In this document: positions 1 to 11,592 of the stretch, piece by piece
Layout of the letters: each line of letters opens with the position of its first letter
How positions within the stretch are numbered: position 1 is the stretch's first letter
Source of the DNA: Henckelia pumila
Taxonomy: Eukaryota > Streptophyta > Magnoliopsida > Lamiales > Gesneriaceae
DNA length: 64,000 nucleotides
Assembly: GCF_033568475.1 (NCBI RefSeq)
Contig: NC_133123.1
Location: 20,880,622-20,944,621 of the forward strand
Direction: 5' to 3'
Notes under the pieces: model-generated
Told to the model about the DNA's origin: nothing
What the model saw: only the letters and a program-made list of their open reading frames with translations
Database searches by the model: none
Position numbers and translations under genes: made by a program

Positions 1-944
1 TTCTCTTATCAGACAAGAGGAGAGAGCCACCACACACCACACGCATATCAGAGAAATATTTGATCGTGTGATTTCTGAAGATTTCTGGAGGATTCTGGAG
101 CTTAATTGAAGAACGAAGACGGAGTTTGATCGACCGGACATGGCGTCGACGACAGATTTGTTTTTTATCTTTTATTTTAATTCTGAATTTATGTTTGGAT
201 TTCTGAACATGTTTTTGTTTTATTCAGAATTTTATTATGAAATAAATTTTTTGAGTCTAGAGGTCGGATGAAACTTGGTGTAGACGCTTTCATGAATTTT
301 TGATTTTATTGAATTGAGTTTCTTCTAGATTAATTGTTTTTTTCTAGAACTGATTGTCTTTTCAATTATCTGATCAATAATTTATTTTTATATTTATTTG
401 AAATCTGGCACTCGGGAGAGGAGATTTTGAATAGGACCATTAGAAATTACACTGTTAATTATTTATATAGCTCGGGAGAGTGTATAATTTTAACAGAGCT
501 TTTAAAAGAGAACATTGTTTTGTGATAGATCACTGCGATAAATTCTTAATAGGGATATTGGAATTTAATTGTAGTTGATAAAAATTATTTGTTGCTCGGG
601 AGTGTGAAATAATAAACTTAAGTGTTCTTGGCTATTAATTCTTTGAAATTCATGAAGATTAATTAATTAGGATTGATTGTTGTTGAAACCAGGTGAAATC
701 TATACCTCTAGACCATGTTTCTCTGATTGAATTTTATCTGAAAGTTGTGTGCGTGCTAATCAAAACTTCATTGCTATTTTATTTTTCTGCAAAATTTCTG
801 AAAGTTTGATTTTCTAGATAAAGTTTAGACTATTTTAATTACAAGCATTGAATATTTTTATTTTACTCCCTGTGGAATCGATATCTGATTTTATCACTAT
901 ATTAAAATTTGACACTCGTACGCTTGCGAGGAATTTTCACAACA
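1..944 (+). mobile_element. Athila-type LTR, 3' part (cut by window start)
   Basis: The stretch holds no gene. It carries the tail of a long Ty3/gypsy Athila-type LTR: three CTCGGGAG boxes (about 411, 472 and 594), a 'tccctgtggaatcgat' block near 870, and an end of the type 'gacactcgtacgcttgcgag' followed by ...cacaaca at 944. The same block order ends the complete Athila-related LTRs at 53910 and 58919. No primer site (TGGCGCC) follows 944; gypsy polyprotein sequence of another element begins at once. So this is a 3' LTR or solo LTR in plus orientation, inserted into the Tekay-like element to its right. The left part lies outside the window. Confidence 0.75.
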
Positions 945-1519
945 ACATCAGGAAACTCGTTAACCACTGGTATCTCTGTCAACTCAGGGCTAGACCTCTG
1001 AACATCCACTGCATAAATCAGGAATCCCTCTGCTCCTCTCTGAAGAAAACGAGACATGGATAACACAGAAATCAAAGGAATCCTGGATCGAGAACCCTTA
1101 CCGAAAAACTTCCCTTCGTCTGCCATCTCAGTTCTGAATCGGACCACTTTCTGAAAGCAATCTACTGTCGCCCTATACTTGGTCAGAGCATCAATCCCGA
1201 CGATACAGTCAAAATCAGATATAATCCAAGTGCAATGCAGTTATTCTCAATCGAATTTCCTTCAGATTCTAACACACAATTTCGGACCAATCTCACCGAA
1301 ACAGTTTCCCCACCCAAAGGTGAAGTGATAGAAACGACATCAGATAATGGCTCAGCAATTAAATCATGCATCACGACAAATCTTTCTGAAATAAAACAGT
1401 GAGAAGCACCTGTATCAATCAAAACATACGCATGATAACCAAAAATCAAACAGTTACCTGCTATCACATCATTCGTAGCTGCATTGGTCTGATCCTCTGT
1501 CAAAGCAAACACCCTCACC
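945..1519 (-). pseudogene. gypsy protease (retropepsin), truncated
   Basis: Own-strand reading gives a retroviral-type aspartic protease with the active-site run LIDTGASH and a downstream flap-like SPLGGE block. It would have processed Gag-Pol. The open part at 1183-1518 starts just after gag in the same manner as at 40330 in the complete relative. The frame then changes, and the linker to RT ([11 protein letters not shown], then VVNEFPDV) continues to 945, where the foreign Athila LTR begins. At least one frameshift and the truncation make this a pseudogene. The catalytic Asp is present here, unlike in the relative at 40426. Confidence 0.75.
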
Positions 1520-2708
1520 TGCTGTCGAGGAGGTTGGTTCTGATTCTGATTACCTCCCTGACGAGACTGCTGTTGGGGCTGAAAAGAATGGACTGCAGAA
1601 GCTGATCTCTCGGGCTGAGCTGACGGTCAAAAAGAACTGCCGCTCTGAGCTCTATCGGATCCCCGCTGAAGACAGACTCTAGAAAAGTGACCCGAATGCT
1701 GGCAGAAATTACAACTACCAAACATGCCTCAACACTGATCACTTGGGTGACGGTCTCCACACTTACTGCATGATGCTTTTGAAAACCTTGAATTCTGCCC
1801 AGAACTGAACTGTCTAGAGCCACTGGAACTCGATGAACTGCTCCCAGACTTCTTAAATTGCTTCCCTTTTGGTCTATACTGATCTCGCCTATTTTTGCCA
1901 CTATTGCCTCCCTCAACCCTCTGAGACTGATTCGACTGCTGAGAAGGTTGGTACTGATATTGGGACTGCTGAGGCTGAAACTGAACAGGCTGATTCTGAA
2001 AAGATCTTTGCTGCTGCTGAGGAGCTATCTGATTTCCTCGCTGCATCAAAGGTCCAGCTTCGGCTCCCTTTGCCTGATCCATATCATCTGCAAAGTTGTT
2101 GGGTCTCCCGGTATTGACCAAAGTGAAAATCTCCGGGTTCAAGTCGTTGATGAAATGATCGGCCTTGGCTTCTTCGTTGTCTGCTATGTGAGGTGTGAAC
2201 CTCAAGAGACTGTCAAACTTGCTCACATAGTCCTCGATGCTCAAATTCCCTTGCTTCAAATTCACAAATTCGGCAACTTTTCCTTTCGGTATGACACAGG
2301 AAAGAATCGTTTGTAGAAATCAGTCTTGAATAAACTCCAAGTGACAACGGTGCCTCGATTCTCATTAGCCCTCTTGGTTGTGGTCCACCAATTCTTAGCA
2401 ACACCCTGTAGCTGGTGAATGACTAACCTGATTCTGCGGTCATCGGTATAGTCGAGGGAATCAAAGAGCTGATCAATGTCTTTTAGCCAACTTTCACAAT
2501 CAACGTAGTTCTCGGTACCCATAATGGTAGGCGGTCGGAACGATCAAAATCTCTTCAATAAAGTTTCCATAGGGGTCGCAGTTGCATCAAACTGATCCAC
2601 TCCAGTACTACCCTGATCATTCGGAGGAGTTACTACTGGCCGCGGATTCTCAGTAGAAGGAGGTACCAAAGGTGCTTGATTCCTTCTCACAGATCATCGA
2701 GGTGTCAT
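1520..2708 (-). pseudogene. gypsy gag with CCHC zinc knuckle, degraded
   Basis: Gag capsid/nucleocapsid region. The likely start ATG is at 2708 (own strand), matching the start of the plus-strand relative at 39190. The capsid core (VDCESWLKDIDQLF, IHQLQGVAKNWW, FKTDFYKRFFP) lies at 2522-2290. It is followed by a Gln-rich linker, a Ser-rich basic region, and a Cys-rich knuckle near 1790-1680. There are in-frame stops before 2522, a frameshift near 2265, and a stop right after the first Cys cluster at about 1729. Gag would package element RNA into virus-like particles. Identity is clear from similarity to 39190-40329; function is lost. Confidence 0.8.
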
Positions 2709-3050
2709 CTGATATCAAAGGGTTAGGACACAATATCTCAAACTCAATCTCAATCTCAATCTCAAAACCTCGGTGTCCAAAACTCTGCTCTTAGTATTCA
2801 TGAATCTCAAGGATATACAAGAACAGATAATAGCACAAGGCAGATACATATCACCTAATTCATGCTTTATAAATTAAATCACAAATCATGTAATTCAATT
2901 AATTCAAGAATCAATAAAGCATGCTTGCACGTATTTAAAATAATTATTTAAATAAATCAATCACATGCGAGAATTTAATTCATGCGGACTCGATCTACCC
3001 CGCTCACTCTAGTTCAATTCCAAGAATCTTATGGCTCTGATGCCACTTAA
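2709..3050 (-). other. gypsy leader with primer-binding site
   Basis: Untranslated leader between LTR and gag. Read on the minus strand, a TGGCATCAGAGCC site (3045-3033) lies six bases from the LTR edge and matches the initiator-Met tRNA primer site TGGTATCAGAGC with one change. Downstream, 'gagcggggtagatcgagtc' is nearly the same as the leader of the plus-strand relative (38934-38953). No gene is seen. Confidence 0.75.
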
Positions 3051-4887
3051 TGTGAGACCCCATTTCTAATCGTCTAATCTCGAATAATTAACTACAATCG
3101 AACACAAAGAGCCGAGGAAACGAATCAAATTTTTTTTTAAAATGCCTCGCGCCCGCACGAGATATTGCCTCGCGCGCGCGCAGGCAAAGAGGCCAAAAGC
3201 CTCGCAGGGTGCTCGCGCCCGCGCGAGAGAAGTGCTCGCGCGCGCGGGGGCAAAAATACCCGAGCCCCTCCATGCACCCCGCGCGCGCGAGGTCAAGCCT
3301 CGCTCGTGCGTAGGCCAAATGGACAGAACGATGCAGGAACCTGGAAAAATCATACAAAGCCAACTCCAACCAATTCAAAACCCATGCACACATACATATC
3401 AATATTTAGAACATGCAATATTCTAAGTTCTGCCCAAAATATAATAACAAGTTCGACGATAGGGTTCGTTTGACTATTCAAAATAATATAAGTCCAAAAG
3501 GTACAACCCTACGACACACGATGTCTCACTTCTATCATTCTCACCCCGAGCTAACCCAGACGACTCGGTCCGGCTTCTGATCCTCCTGTTGCCAAGTACA
3601 CATACAAACAAAAACAATAGCCGGATAACCCGGTTAGAAATATAATTTCTAAGTAAAAGATACAGGCATACAATATCAATTAAACACCTCATATTGAAAT
3701 GTATCAATCATCAATAAATCAAATGAAAGCGGATGTATGCATGACTTCAAAACTCGTGATTATCAAGTCAGATAATCGAAATATCAATCGGTACTCGGTT
3801 GGGATCTCGGGGTTAAGTCAGTACAAACAACCCACCTACACTCCCATTCGGGGTGGATGTCGCACAACTCAAACCCCTAGAATTCAAAGCAACTATAAGA
3901 AGTATTCTAGCACTTGGAAAAACTCGAAATCCAAAGCCACTTCAATATAGCTCCCTAAATCATCTAATTTCAAAAAGAATCGAATATTCGGCTCAAGATG
4001 AATGCAAGTGTAAACAAAATAATCAATCAAGTTCAAACCAACAAATAAACATGCAGTATGTGATTTTAGGGACTCGAGAATCAATTGAACTCGAGTATTC
4101 AACCCCATTCAATTAAATGTCGTCTTTTACCTTTCAAGTTCTTCGAGGATTCAAATCTGAAAATGTTGAACATACGGATTCGATATCAATCTACTAATTC
4201 AAACAAACCCGGAAATCAAACCGAAGTAATACAACAGATAATCCAAAACTCGATTTCAACGGCATAACGGCTATAAACGGTCAAACCAAAAATCTCCAAT
4301 CAACAATCATCAACAATACAACTCAACCCAACTTCCAATCCAACAAAACACAACCAAATCCAACCAAAATCCAAAACCCATTTTCAAAAATATGCTCCGA
4401 AAATCATATAAAATCCAAACTTTGTTCTTTTTCCAAACCGGCTTCGAATACACGGTCTATGCTAGCTCAAGAACGACATACTCGAAAATTATCAAATTCT
4501 GACAACCCGACAAAAATCAAAGTTCATGGATCGTAGCAAAACTTACGTCAAAACGATGCCCTCGTTGCGGTGATCGTGAATCTCAACTCGAAACTAAAAT
4601 CTGACAGTCGAATCGTGCGAATCGGACGGAAGAAGAGCTTGGAGAATCGTCCATGGCTTTCTCGATTCTGTACGTGCGGATGGGGGAGGGAGAAGGAGTG
4701 ATGGAGAGAGGTAGGGTAGGATAGTAATAATAATACAAGTCAAAGTTTTGACTTGGTCCACCCCATAATTGCAACTCGGTCCCTGAATTTCCAAATTAAA
4801 TCAATTCAATCCCGGCTCAAATAATCCCCACTAATAATTAATAATCAACTCTGCTAATCACGAAATAATTAATTTCAGGGCCTTACA
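3051..4887 (-). repeat. 5' LTR of the truncated Tekay-like element
   Basis: A 1,837-bp LTR whose plus-strand edges are TGTGAGACCC at 3051 and GGGCCTTACA at 4887 (own strand TGTAAGGCCC ... GGTCTCACA, the canonical TG...CA). The inner edge is fixed by the primer site. It contains a very GC-rich block of short inverted repeats at 3142-3312. Open frames over that block exist on both strands and are composition artefacts. No partner LTR is in the window, so no TSD can be read. Confidence 0.8.
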
Positions 4888-4915
4888 CATCACCCCCTAC
4901 ATAGTGTTTCAGCCT

Positions 4916-5973
4916 CTAAGCATTGACCGTTAAAGACTCGTTTCTTGCATCCTTTATTTCAATAGCCCCCGATGGATACACCTTAGTGATTTTGTAAGGA
5001 CCGGACCACCTAGACTTCAAATTTCCAGGAAAGAGCGTCAACCTGGATTTAAACAGAAGAACTGCTTCCCCTTCCTTAAATTCTCTATGACAAATGCGTC
5101 GGTCATGTATTCTCTTGGTATTTTCTTTGTACGACACCACCATATCGTATGCTTGATCTCGAAATCCTCCAATTGGTTTAGCTCAAGCAATCTCTTCACA
5201 CCTGCAGCAGCAAATTCAAAATTTAATGCTTTGATATCCCAATATGCTCTATGCTTTAACTTAACTGGCAAATGACATGCCTTTCCAAACAACAGTCTAT
5301 AAGGGGAGGTGCCTATAGGTGTTTTGAAAGCAGTTCTATAGGCCCATAATGCATCATCAAGTCTAAGTGCCCAATCCTTTCTATTTGTACTCATACGTTT
5401 TTCCAAAATTTTCTTAATTTCTCGATTGGATACTTATACTTGGCCACTTGTTTGGGGATGATAAGGAGTAGAAACTTTGTGCTTCACACCATATTTCTTC
5501 AAAAGTTTTTCAAAGAGCTTATTACAAAAGTGGGTGCCACCATCACTAATAATTGCACGGGGTGTACCAAACCGGCTAAAAATGTTTTTCTTCAAAAATT
5601 TTAGGACCACCTGTGCATCATTTGTTGTCAAAGCTTCAGCCTCTACTCATTTAGAAACATAATCGACGGCGACCAAAATGTATTTTTTTGCAAAAGAATT
5701 TGGAAATTGTCCCATAAAGTCGATTCCCCACACATCAAATATCTCACACTCAATAATATTATTTAAAGGCATTTCATGACGGTTTGAGATATTACTTGTC
5801 CGCTGACATCTATCACACCCAATGACATAAGCACGTGCATCTTTAAAAATATTGGGCCAATAAAACCCACATTCAAGTACCTTGGTTGCCTTCTTGATGG
5901 GCCCAGCATGGCCACCTACCTCACGGTCATGACAATGACTGAGGATGCTTTTCATTCTCCTTCCGCCACACAT
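4916..5973 (-). pseudogene. Athila integrase, inactivated
   Basis: Integrase in own order. The HHCC zinc region (H..H near 5930, CDRCQR near 5810) comes first, then the first catalytic Asp in WGIDFMGQFP, the second in IISDGGTHF, then HPQTSGQV. The codon that should give the catalytic Glu of the D,D,E triad is a stop (5434-5436). The C-terminal part ([20 protein letters not shown], then WSGPYKITKVYP) follows to 4916. No chromodomain is visible, as expected for Athila. A frameshift separates it from RNase H near 5955-5970, and more frame changes occur near 5100 and 5640. It would insert element cDNA if intact. Confidence 0.85.
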
Positions 5974-7390
5974 CTCCGGATCATAGAGTCAGCACAAATT
6001 TTAAACAAGAAAGGTTCTTCCCAAAAATAATGCTTTACATCTGATAGAAACTTTTTCTTTTGACGAAAAGACAAGTGATGTGGGAGTGTGCCCATGACCA
6101 AGTAATTTGCAAAATTAGCATACCACGGCGAGTGTTGTATGGCAAACAACTTTTCATCAGGGAACCAATCATCTATGTCCTCATTATCATTCTGTGCACA
6201 ATCAGGAATGCATTCTAGTCTAGATAGGTGATCAGCGACAACATTTTCTACTCCTTTTTTATCCTTTATCTCTAATTCAAATTCTTGTAAGAGTAGAATC
6301 CACCTAATCAACCTAGGTTTTGCATCTTTCTTTGCCAAAAGGTGTCTTATTGCATAATGATCAGTGTATATAGTGATTTTCGAAAGTACAAGGTATGAAT
6401 GAAACTTTTCCAGTGCAAAAACTACTGCTAGCAACTCCTTTTCAGTGGTAGCATAATTCAATTGAGCCTCATTCAAGGTTTTGCTAGCATAGTAAATCAT
6501 ACGGAATACCTTGTCTATCCTCTGGCCAAGCATAGCTCCAACAGCTGTGTCTCTGGCGTCACACATCACCTCAAATGGAAGGTCCCAATCCGGTGAAGTC
6601 AGCACTGGTGCAGTGACCAATATTTCTCTCAGAAATTCAAACGCCTGCAAACAAGTGAAATCAAAATTAAAAGTTGTATCTTTCATCAATAACGAAGACA
6701 GAGGTTTTGCAATTTTTGAAAAATCTTTAATGAACCGCCGATAAAAATAGGCGTGGCCTAGAAAACTTTTGACTCCCTTGATCGTTGTCAGTGGAGGTAG
6801 ATTCTGAATGACTTGCACCTTGGCCCTGTCCACCTCGATTCCCTGCTAAGATATGCGGTTCCCTAATACAATACATTTGGTCACCATGAAGTGACACTTC
6901 TCCAGTTGAGTACCAAATTCTTTTCCTCACATCTCATCAACACATTATTCAGATTATTCAGACATGCATCAAAAGACTGACCAAAAATGGAAAAATCATC
7001 CATGAATATTTCTAGAAAATTTTCAACCATATCATGAAATATAGCAGTCATGCATCTCTGAAAAGTCGCAGGAGCATTACATAGACCAAAAGGCATGCGT
7101 CTATAAGCAAACGTACCATATGGGCAAGTGAAAGTTGTTTTATCCTGATCTTCAGGTGCAATCGCAATTTGATTGTATCCTGAATACCCATCTTAAAAGC
7201 AATAAAATTGATACCCAACAAGCCTTTCTAGCATTTGGTCAATGAAGGGGAGGGAAAAATGGTCTTTACGGGTTGCGTCATTCAATTTTCTATAGTCTAT
7301 ACACACACGCCACCCTGTAACTGTCCTAGTAGGTATCAACTCATTCTGCTCATTCTTAATGACAGTTATCCCCCCTTTTTCGGTACACAT
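5952..7390 (-). pseudogene. Athila reverse transcriptase and RNase H
   Basis: Own-strand RT blocks include GWRVCIDYRKLNDATRKDHF (about 7310), a stop right after GYQFYCF near 7193, then MPFGLCNAPATFQRCM and the catalytic FMDD (about 7000). Thumb/connection follows ([20 protein letters not shown]), then RNase H with [24 protein letters not shown] and [11 protein letters not shown]. One reading frame covers 5952-6833; RT is split over at least three frames. The enzyme would copy element RNA into DNA and remove the RNA strand. Domain identity is secure; the gene is dead. Confidence 0.87.
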
Positions 7391-8250
7391 TGAACCGGAC
7401 TCACCAATGCACTATCAGAAATAGGATAAATGATACCTGCATCAAGAAGTTTTATCGTTTCAGCCTTTACTACTTCTTGCATCTTGGGATTCAATCTCCT
7501 CTGTGGTTGGACCAAGGGGTTGATGTTCTCTTCCATTAATATCTTGTTCATGCAGATAGATGGATTAATGCCTTTGATATCTGTGACCTTCCAGGCAAAC
7601 ACACTCTTATGAATTTTGAAAACATCCAACAGTCTGGTCTCCATCTCACCTGTCAAAGAAGAAGAAATTATGACAGGTAAATTTCCATTCTCACCTAAAA
7701 ATACATATTTGAGATGGGTAGGTAATGGTTTCAATTCCACAGTTGGTGGTTCTTCAAGGCTTGGTTTCTGGAGGACTAAATCCTTCCGGTCACCAAGATC
7801 TTCGAGTCTGAGCTTTCCACCTTTTCGCCATGACTGGTTATCATTCAAGTAAGTCGTCATCTCTTCTATCTCTACATTGATTAAGTCATCACGAGGAGTA
7901 GATAAGAGTGCAACTTCTAATGGTTCCTGAAATGTATCCTGCACATAATCATATAAAAGTGAATCCACAACATCAATCTGAAAACACTCTTCATTATTTT
8001 GTGAAAATTTAAGTGCATTAAACACATCAAAGGAGATTTTCTCCTCTCCCACTCTCAGATGTAGCTCTCCCTTTTAGACAACGATTAGTGCTTTCCCTGT
8101 CGCCAGGAAAGTTCTTCCCAGAATAAGTGGCATGTCCAAATTTTCCTCCATATCAAGCACCACAAAATCCATCGGGAAGATGAACTTGTCCACTTTCACC
8201 AGCACATCTTCTATTATCCCTCTTGGATATTTTATATACCTGTCTGCCAA
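7366..8250 (-). pseudogene. Athila protease end, linker and RT N-terminus
   Basis: The open part at 7366-8052 gives an acidic linker followed by the RT entry region: FAWKVTDIKGINP, then LVQPQRRLNPKMQEVVK, LLDAGIIYPISDSALVSP and VQCVPKKGG. These are the first conserved RT blocks of Athila elements. Between 8053 and 8250 the own strand still reads the protease tail ([18 protein letters not shown]) with a stop before the linker. The RT entry runs on into the RT fragments listed at 5952-7390. Confidence 0.8.
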
Positions 8251-10156
8251 TTACAATGACATCCTGGTGGATTTTGGCTCTCCCAAGTTCAGTTTCCTGA
8301 AGACAAAATATGGCATTAAGTTTATACTCGCACACAAATCACACAAAGCCTTATGAAATTGCACATAATTAAAAACACAAGGGATAAAGAAACTCCCTGG
8401 ATCTTTTTGCTTCGGTGGAATCTTGTTCTGAACTAGTGTAGAGCAATTTTCCGTTAGACTGATCATTGCATGCTCCTCCAATTTTCTCTTGTTGGAGAGA
8501 ATTTCCTTCAAGAATTTCACGTAACTGGGCATTTGCATCAATGCATCAGCGAAGGGAATGTTTATATTCAATTTCTTGAATAGTTCTATAAATTTAGCAA
8601 ACTGAGAATCTAGCTTGGCCTTCTTGAGATCTGTAGGAAATGGTGGTGGAATAACAATATTTGACTGTGATGTGGGTGGTTGTGTAGAATCAGAAAACTT
8701 ACTTGCAGTTTTCCTTGGTGTAGCTGGTTCTGATTCTTTCTCGCCTCGTTTCTCACCCTCAATTTTCTTCCCACTTCTCAATTCAACTGCTTTGACCTGC
8801 TCTTTTGGATTATTTTCTGTGTCACTTGGCAAAGTGTCGGGCTCTCTGCTGGACATCGCTTTAGCTAACTACCCTATTTGATTTTCCAAGTTCTTAATCG
8901 ATGCATCCTGATTTTGCATTCGGGTTTCAGTGGATGATATGAACTTCTGCATCATCTGTTCCATGATTGACTTCTCCTCCTGATGCTATTTTCCATAGTT
9001 TTGATTCCATATGGCCTATTGTTCTGTCCTCCCCACGAAAAGTTCTGATGCTCTTTCCACCCTGGATTGTATGTATTTTAGAATGGATCATTCCTAGGGA
9101 GGTTTTGATTTCCTACATGGTTCAACATTCCTCCCTCTGGCTGATATGATGGATTGCCTGTCTGACAATCTTTTGTGAAGTGTTCAGCATCACATTCTCA
9201 CACCACACTTCTTGAATACGCATCGCAGACTTCCCTAGAGTTAGCTCTTCAATCCTATTATTCATGACTTCAGGCTGAGCTGCTACTGAGGTGAATGCAT
9301 CAACTTGATGCATTCCTGCGGGTCTCCTAGCTGCATTCCTGTCGGATTGAGGGTGATAGCTACTGGATGTCATCTCCTCAATTAGCTCATATCCATCTTT
9401 TGGAGATTTTCGTAACAAATTACCACATGTAGCTGCATCTAACATGGTGCGATTTGAGTGAGGAATACCATAATAAAAAGTTTGTACCACAAGACCGTCT
9501 GGTAGTTGGTGATGTGGGCATCTCCTCAGCAGATCTTTGTAGCGCTCTCATGCTTCATAGAGTGTTTCCTGTTTGCCTTGAGAAAATGTTGTGATGTCAT
9601 CTCTGAGTTTCATTGATTTGGATGATGGAAAATATTTGGTCAGGAAAGCCTTTGCGAGATCATCCCATGTAGTGATGGAACCTGCAGATAGATTTGTTAG
9701 TCATGCTTTAGCCTTATCTCATAACAAAAAAGGGAATAAACGCAAACGAATAGCATCATCAGAAACTCCCTGCATCTTGGAAGTGTAACAGATTTCTAGA
9801 AAATTTGTCAGGTAAGCATATGGGTCATCGATTGTCATCCCACCAAATTGGACTGTGTTTTGCACCATTTGAATGATAGCAGGCTTTATTTCAAACTGAT
9901 TTGATGCTATGGTTTGCCTGATGATGCTTGGTCTGGCATTTTCGATGGATGGCAAAGCGCTATCCATCATGGATCTGTAGATAGGTGGTGCATTATTCTT
10001 TGCTTCTTCATCTCCACGTAGTCGTTCTTGTTCTGCCATTGCTTCTTTTTGTTGTATTCTTCTTCTACGAAAAGTTCTTTTAATTTTTGGATCAAAAGGC
10101 AAGAGTTCTGCTTCGGGTGAATGTTGCATGCACTGCAAGAGAATCCTGCAGTTCAC
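8251..10156 (-). pseudogene. Athila gag and protease start, fragmented
   Basis: Three frame segments can be read on the minus strand. The N-terminal part (9719-10156) carries PIYRSMMDSALPSIENARPS, FEIKPAIIQMVQ and DPYAYLTNFLEICYTSKM, ending at RLRLFPF. The middle (9122-9490) has the capsid C-terminus and ARRPAGMHQVDAF. The C-terminal part (8251-8856) has FIELFKKLNINIPFADALMQ and the protease entry ALCDLCASINLMP. The same blocks occur in order in the TR-GAG frame at 54193-56315. No classical CCHC knuckle is clear. Frameshifts and stops separate the segments. Confidence 0.83.
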
Positions 10157-10220
10157 AGATGAAAATAGTGATTAAAATTAAGTAGGGAAAATAAATAAAA
10201 AATAAAAGTAATCAATAGTC

Positions 10221-10240
10221 TTCGGCAACGTCGCCAAAAA
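10221..10240 (-). promoter_or_regulatory. Primer-binding site of the Athila-like element
   Basis: Own strand reads TTTTTGGCGACGTTGCCGAA two bases from the LTR end. It is the same site as TGGCGCCGTTGCCGGGGA at 53917, the Asp-tRNA-type site of Athila elements, with a few substitutions. Confidence 0.75.
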
Positions 10241-11148
10241 TTTGATCGAGCAAATACTAACACTTAAATTCAATATGATTATCTCTCTCTTATGCTCAAA
10301 ATCATCGCAAGTGCACGACTCAAGTTATAGAAAAGTGTACTGAGTACGAGTATCGTCCTCAGGGACTACGTCACAATAATTCAATTATTTAATTTCTCTA
10401 CCCAAAGTAACGAAAATTTGATCATTGATTGTTCTAAAATTATAAAGTAAAGAATTCAATTTAAAAATACTTGAATGAAAATAAAATAAACCACAGCAAT
10501 GCTTAGCGCAGAAAAATATAATATGAGGAAATTTTGTTGGAATCTCGATTCACTTTCCCCCTAATTGAATTTGGACGATTGAAATTACTCTTACACTCAT
10601 AAATTTGACAAGAACTCCTGAAATATCGACACTCTCTCTCGGGTTTATGTCAATCTAATTCAAGTTAATGAAACAATCAAATCACTTTGATTATTTATCA
10701 TTACTGATTGCTTTGCGTTCATTGAATTCCTACAACTTCCAACCTTGTGGTCTATGGTTATCAACATGTACTAAATATCATATTTGTATGCATATTTTAA
10801 GTCCATGGATTTTATCACTCGTCCTAATCATGAATCTATCTCTCGACAGCAATTCACAATCAACGAATCTATGTTAAAGTTAGCTACTCATGTTAAAAAC
10901 TCCATCAATTCGTCCAACGATTCAATCACAAAAACATGTTTCGGGGTTAGGATCCCCTAAATTCCAACAAAAGAAATTTTAGCTACTACAACTCATAATA
11001 AAATTCAATCTAATAAAGTTTTTAACATAAGAATTCAGAAATCGTGAAGAAGAAGAACTCCCAACGAGAAGAAGAAACTTCAATCTTCAAAGCCCACTCT
11101 TCCTTGATTTGCTATGTTTTTCCAACCCTCAAAACGTCTGAAAAGATT

Positions 11149-11160
11149 CTATATATAAAC
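11149..11160 (-). promoter_or_regulatory. TATA-like box in the Athila LTR
   Basis: Own strand reads GTTTATATATAG. It sits between the LTR 5' edge and the LTR end, a usual place for the U3/R promoter of an LTR element. Prediction from motif only. Confidence 0.5.
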
Positions 11161-11219
11161 CCTCAGAGTCCTTTCCATATAAAACTCCCGAAATAAAGTT
11201 TTCCAAAAATTACGCGCGG

Positions 11220-11399
11220 GCGCTCGGTCTGCTGATTTTTACCGACCGAGCGCTGGAAATTGGCCAACCTTCTGCCCGTTCTTAATCAGTAAGCGCTCGG
11301 TCTGCTCTTTTTCACCGACTGAGCGCTCAAAATCCTTCAACTCTCTGCCTGCCTAAATAATTCCAGCGCTTGGTCTGCTCTTTTCTGCAGACCGAGCGC
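11220..11399. repeat. Three GCGCTCGGT hairpins in the Athila LTR
   Basis: Three inverted repeats of the same design occur about 72 bp apart. GCGCTCGGT or GCGCTTGGT opens each, a T-rich loop of about 15 bases follows, and ACCGAGCGC or a one-base variant closes it. The third has longer arms (GCGCTTGGTCTGC / GCAGACCGAGCGC). Confidence 0.85.
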
Positions 11400-11592
11400 A
11401 CCCCCTGATGAAGCCTGAAATTATTTTTTCTCCTTTTCCTGCCAATTTAACCATAAATCAATAGGAGTAAACAAAACACACAACATTACACTAAATGCAA
11501 ACAAAATTTGATAAAAACTAACAAGACGACAAAGAACGAATGCAAAACACCAATAAAACAAACAATAAAACACCGAAAAACGACTCTTATCA

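Larger units (their letters stand above)
945..4887 (-). mobile_element. Tekay-like gypsy element, 5' half only
   Basis: Minus-strand Ty3/gypsy element. In its own direction it has a 5' LTR (4887 to 3051), a Met-tRNA-type primer site, a leader, gag and protease. It stops inside the protease-RT linker at 945, where an Athila LTR was inserted. It closely resembles the complete element at 36873-45817 in leader, gag and protease, so the same clade is likely. RT, RNase H, integrase and the 3' LTR are missing and probably lie left of the window. The right edge abuts Athila integrase-side sequence, so this element appears to have landed in that Athila copy. Confidence 0.8.
4888..11592 (-). mobile_element. 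Athila-like Ty3/gypsy element, 3' LTR missing
   Basis: Own-strand order is LTR (11592-10243), Asp-tRNA-type primer site, gag (about 10156-8251), protease, RT, RNase H, integrase, then an abrupt end at 4888 where another element's LTR begins. Gag-protease resembles the TR-GAG element at 54049-56315 (for example FADAL.QMP and LCDL.ASINLMP), which supports Athila/Tat affiliation. Several stops and frameshifts occur in every domain. The 3' LTR is absent, either displaced by the Tekay-like insertion and lying left of the window, or deleted. Confidence 0.85.
10243..11592 (-). repeat. 5' LTR of the Athila-like element
   Basis: A 1,350-bp LTR. Own-strand start is TGATAAGAGTCG (11592) and end is GCTCGATCA (10243). 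The start TGATAAG is shared with the Athila-related LTRs at 52456 and 57444. A TATA-like 'tatatataaac' lies at about 11150-11160. Downstream of it are three hairpins with GCGCTCGGT/ACCGAGCGC-type arms (11220-11253, 11293-11325, 11365-11399). No gene is present. Confidence 0.8.

Noticed and set aside
3142..3473. Overlapping Ala/Arg-rich open frames on both strands
   Set aside because: They lie in the GC-rich inverted-word block of a gypsy LTR. Open frames on both strands at once reflect composition (lack of stops in GCGC-rich DNA), not genes.
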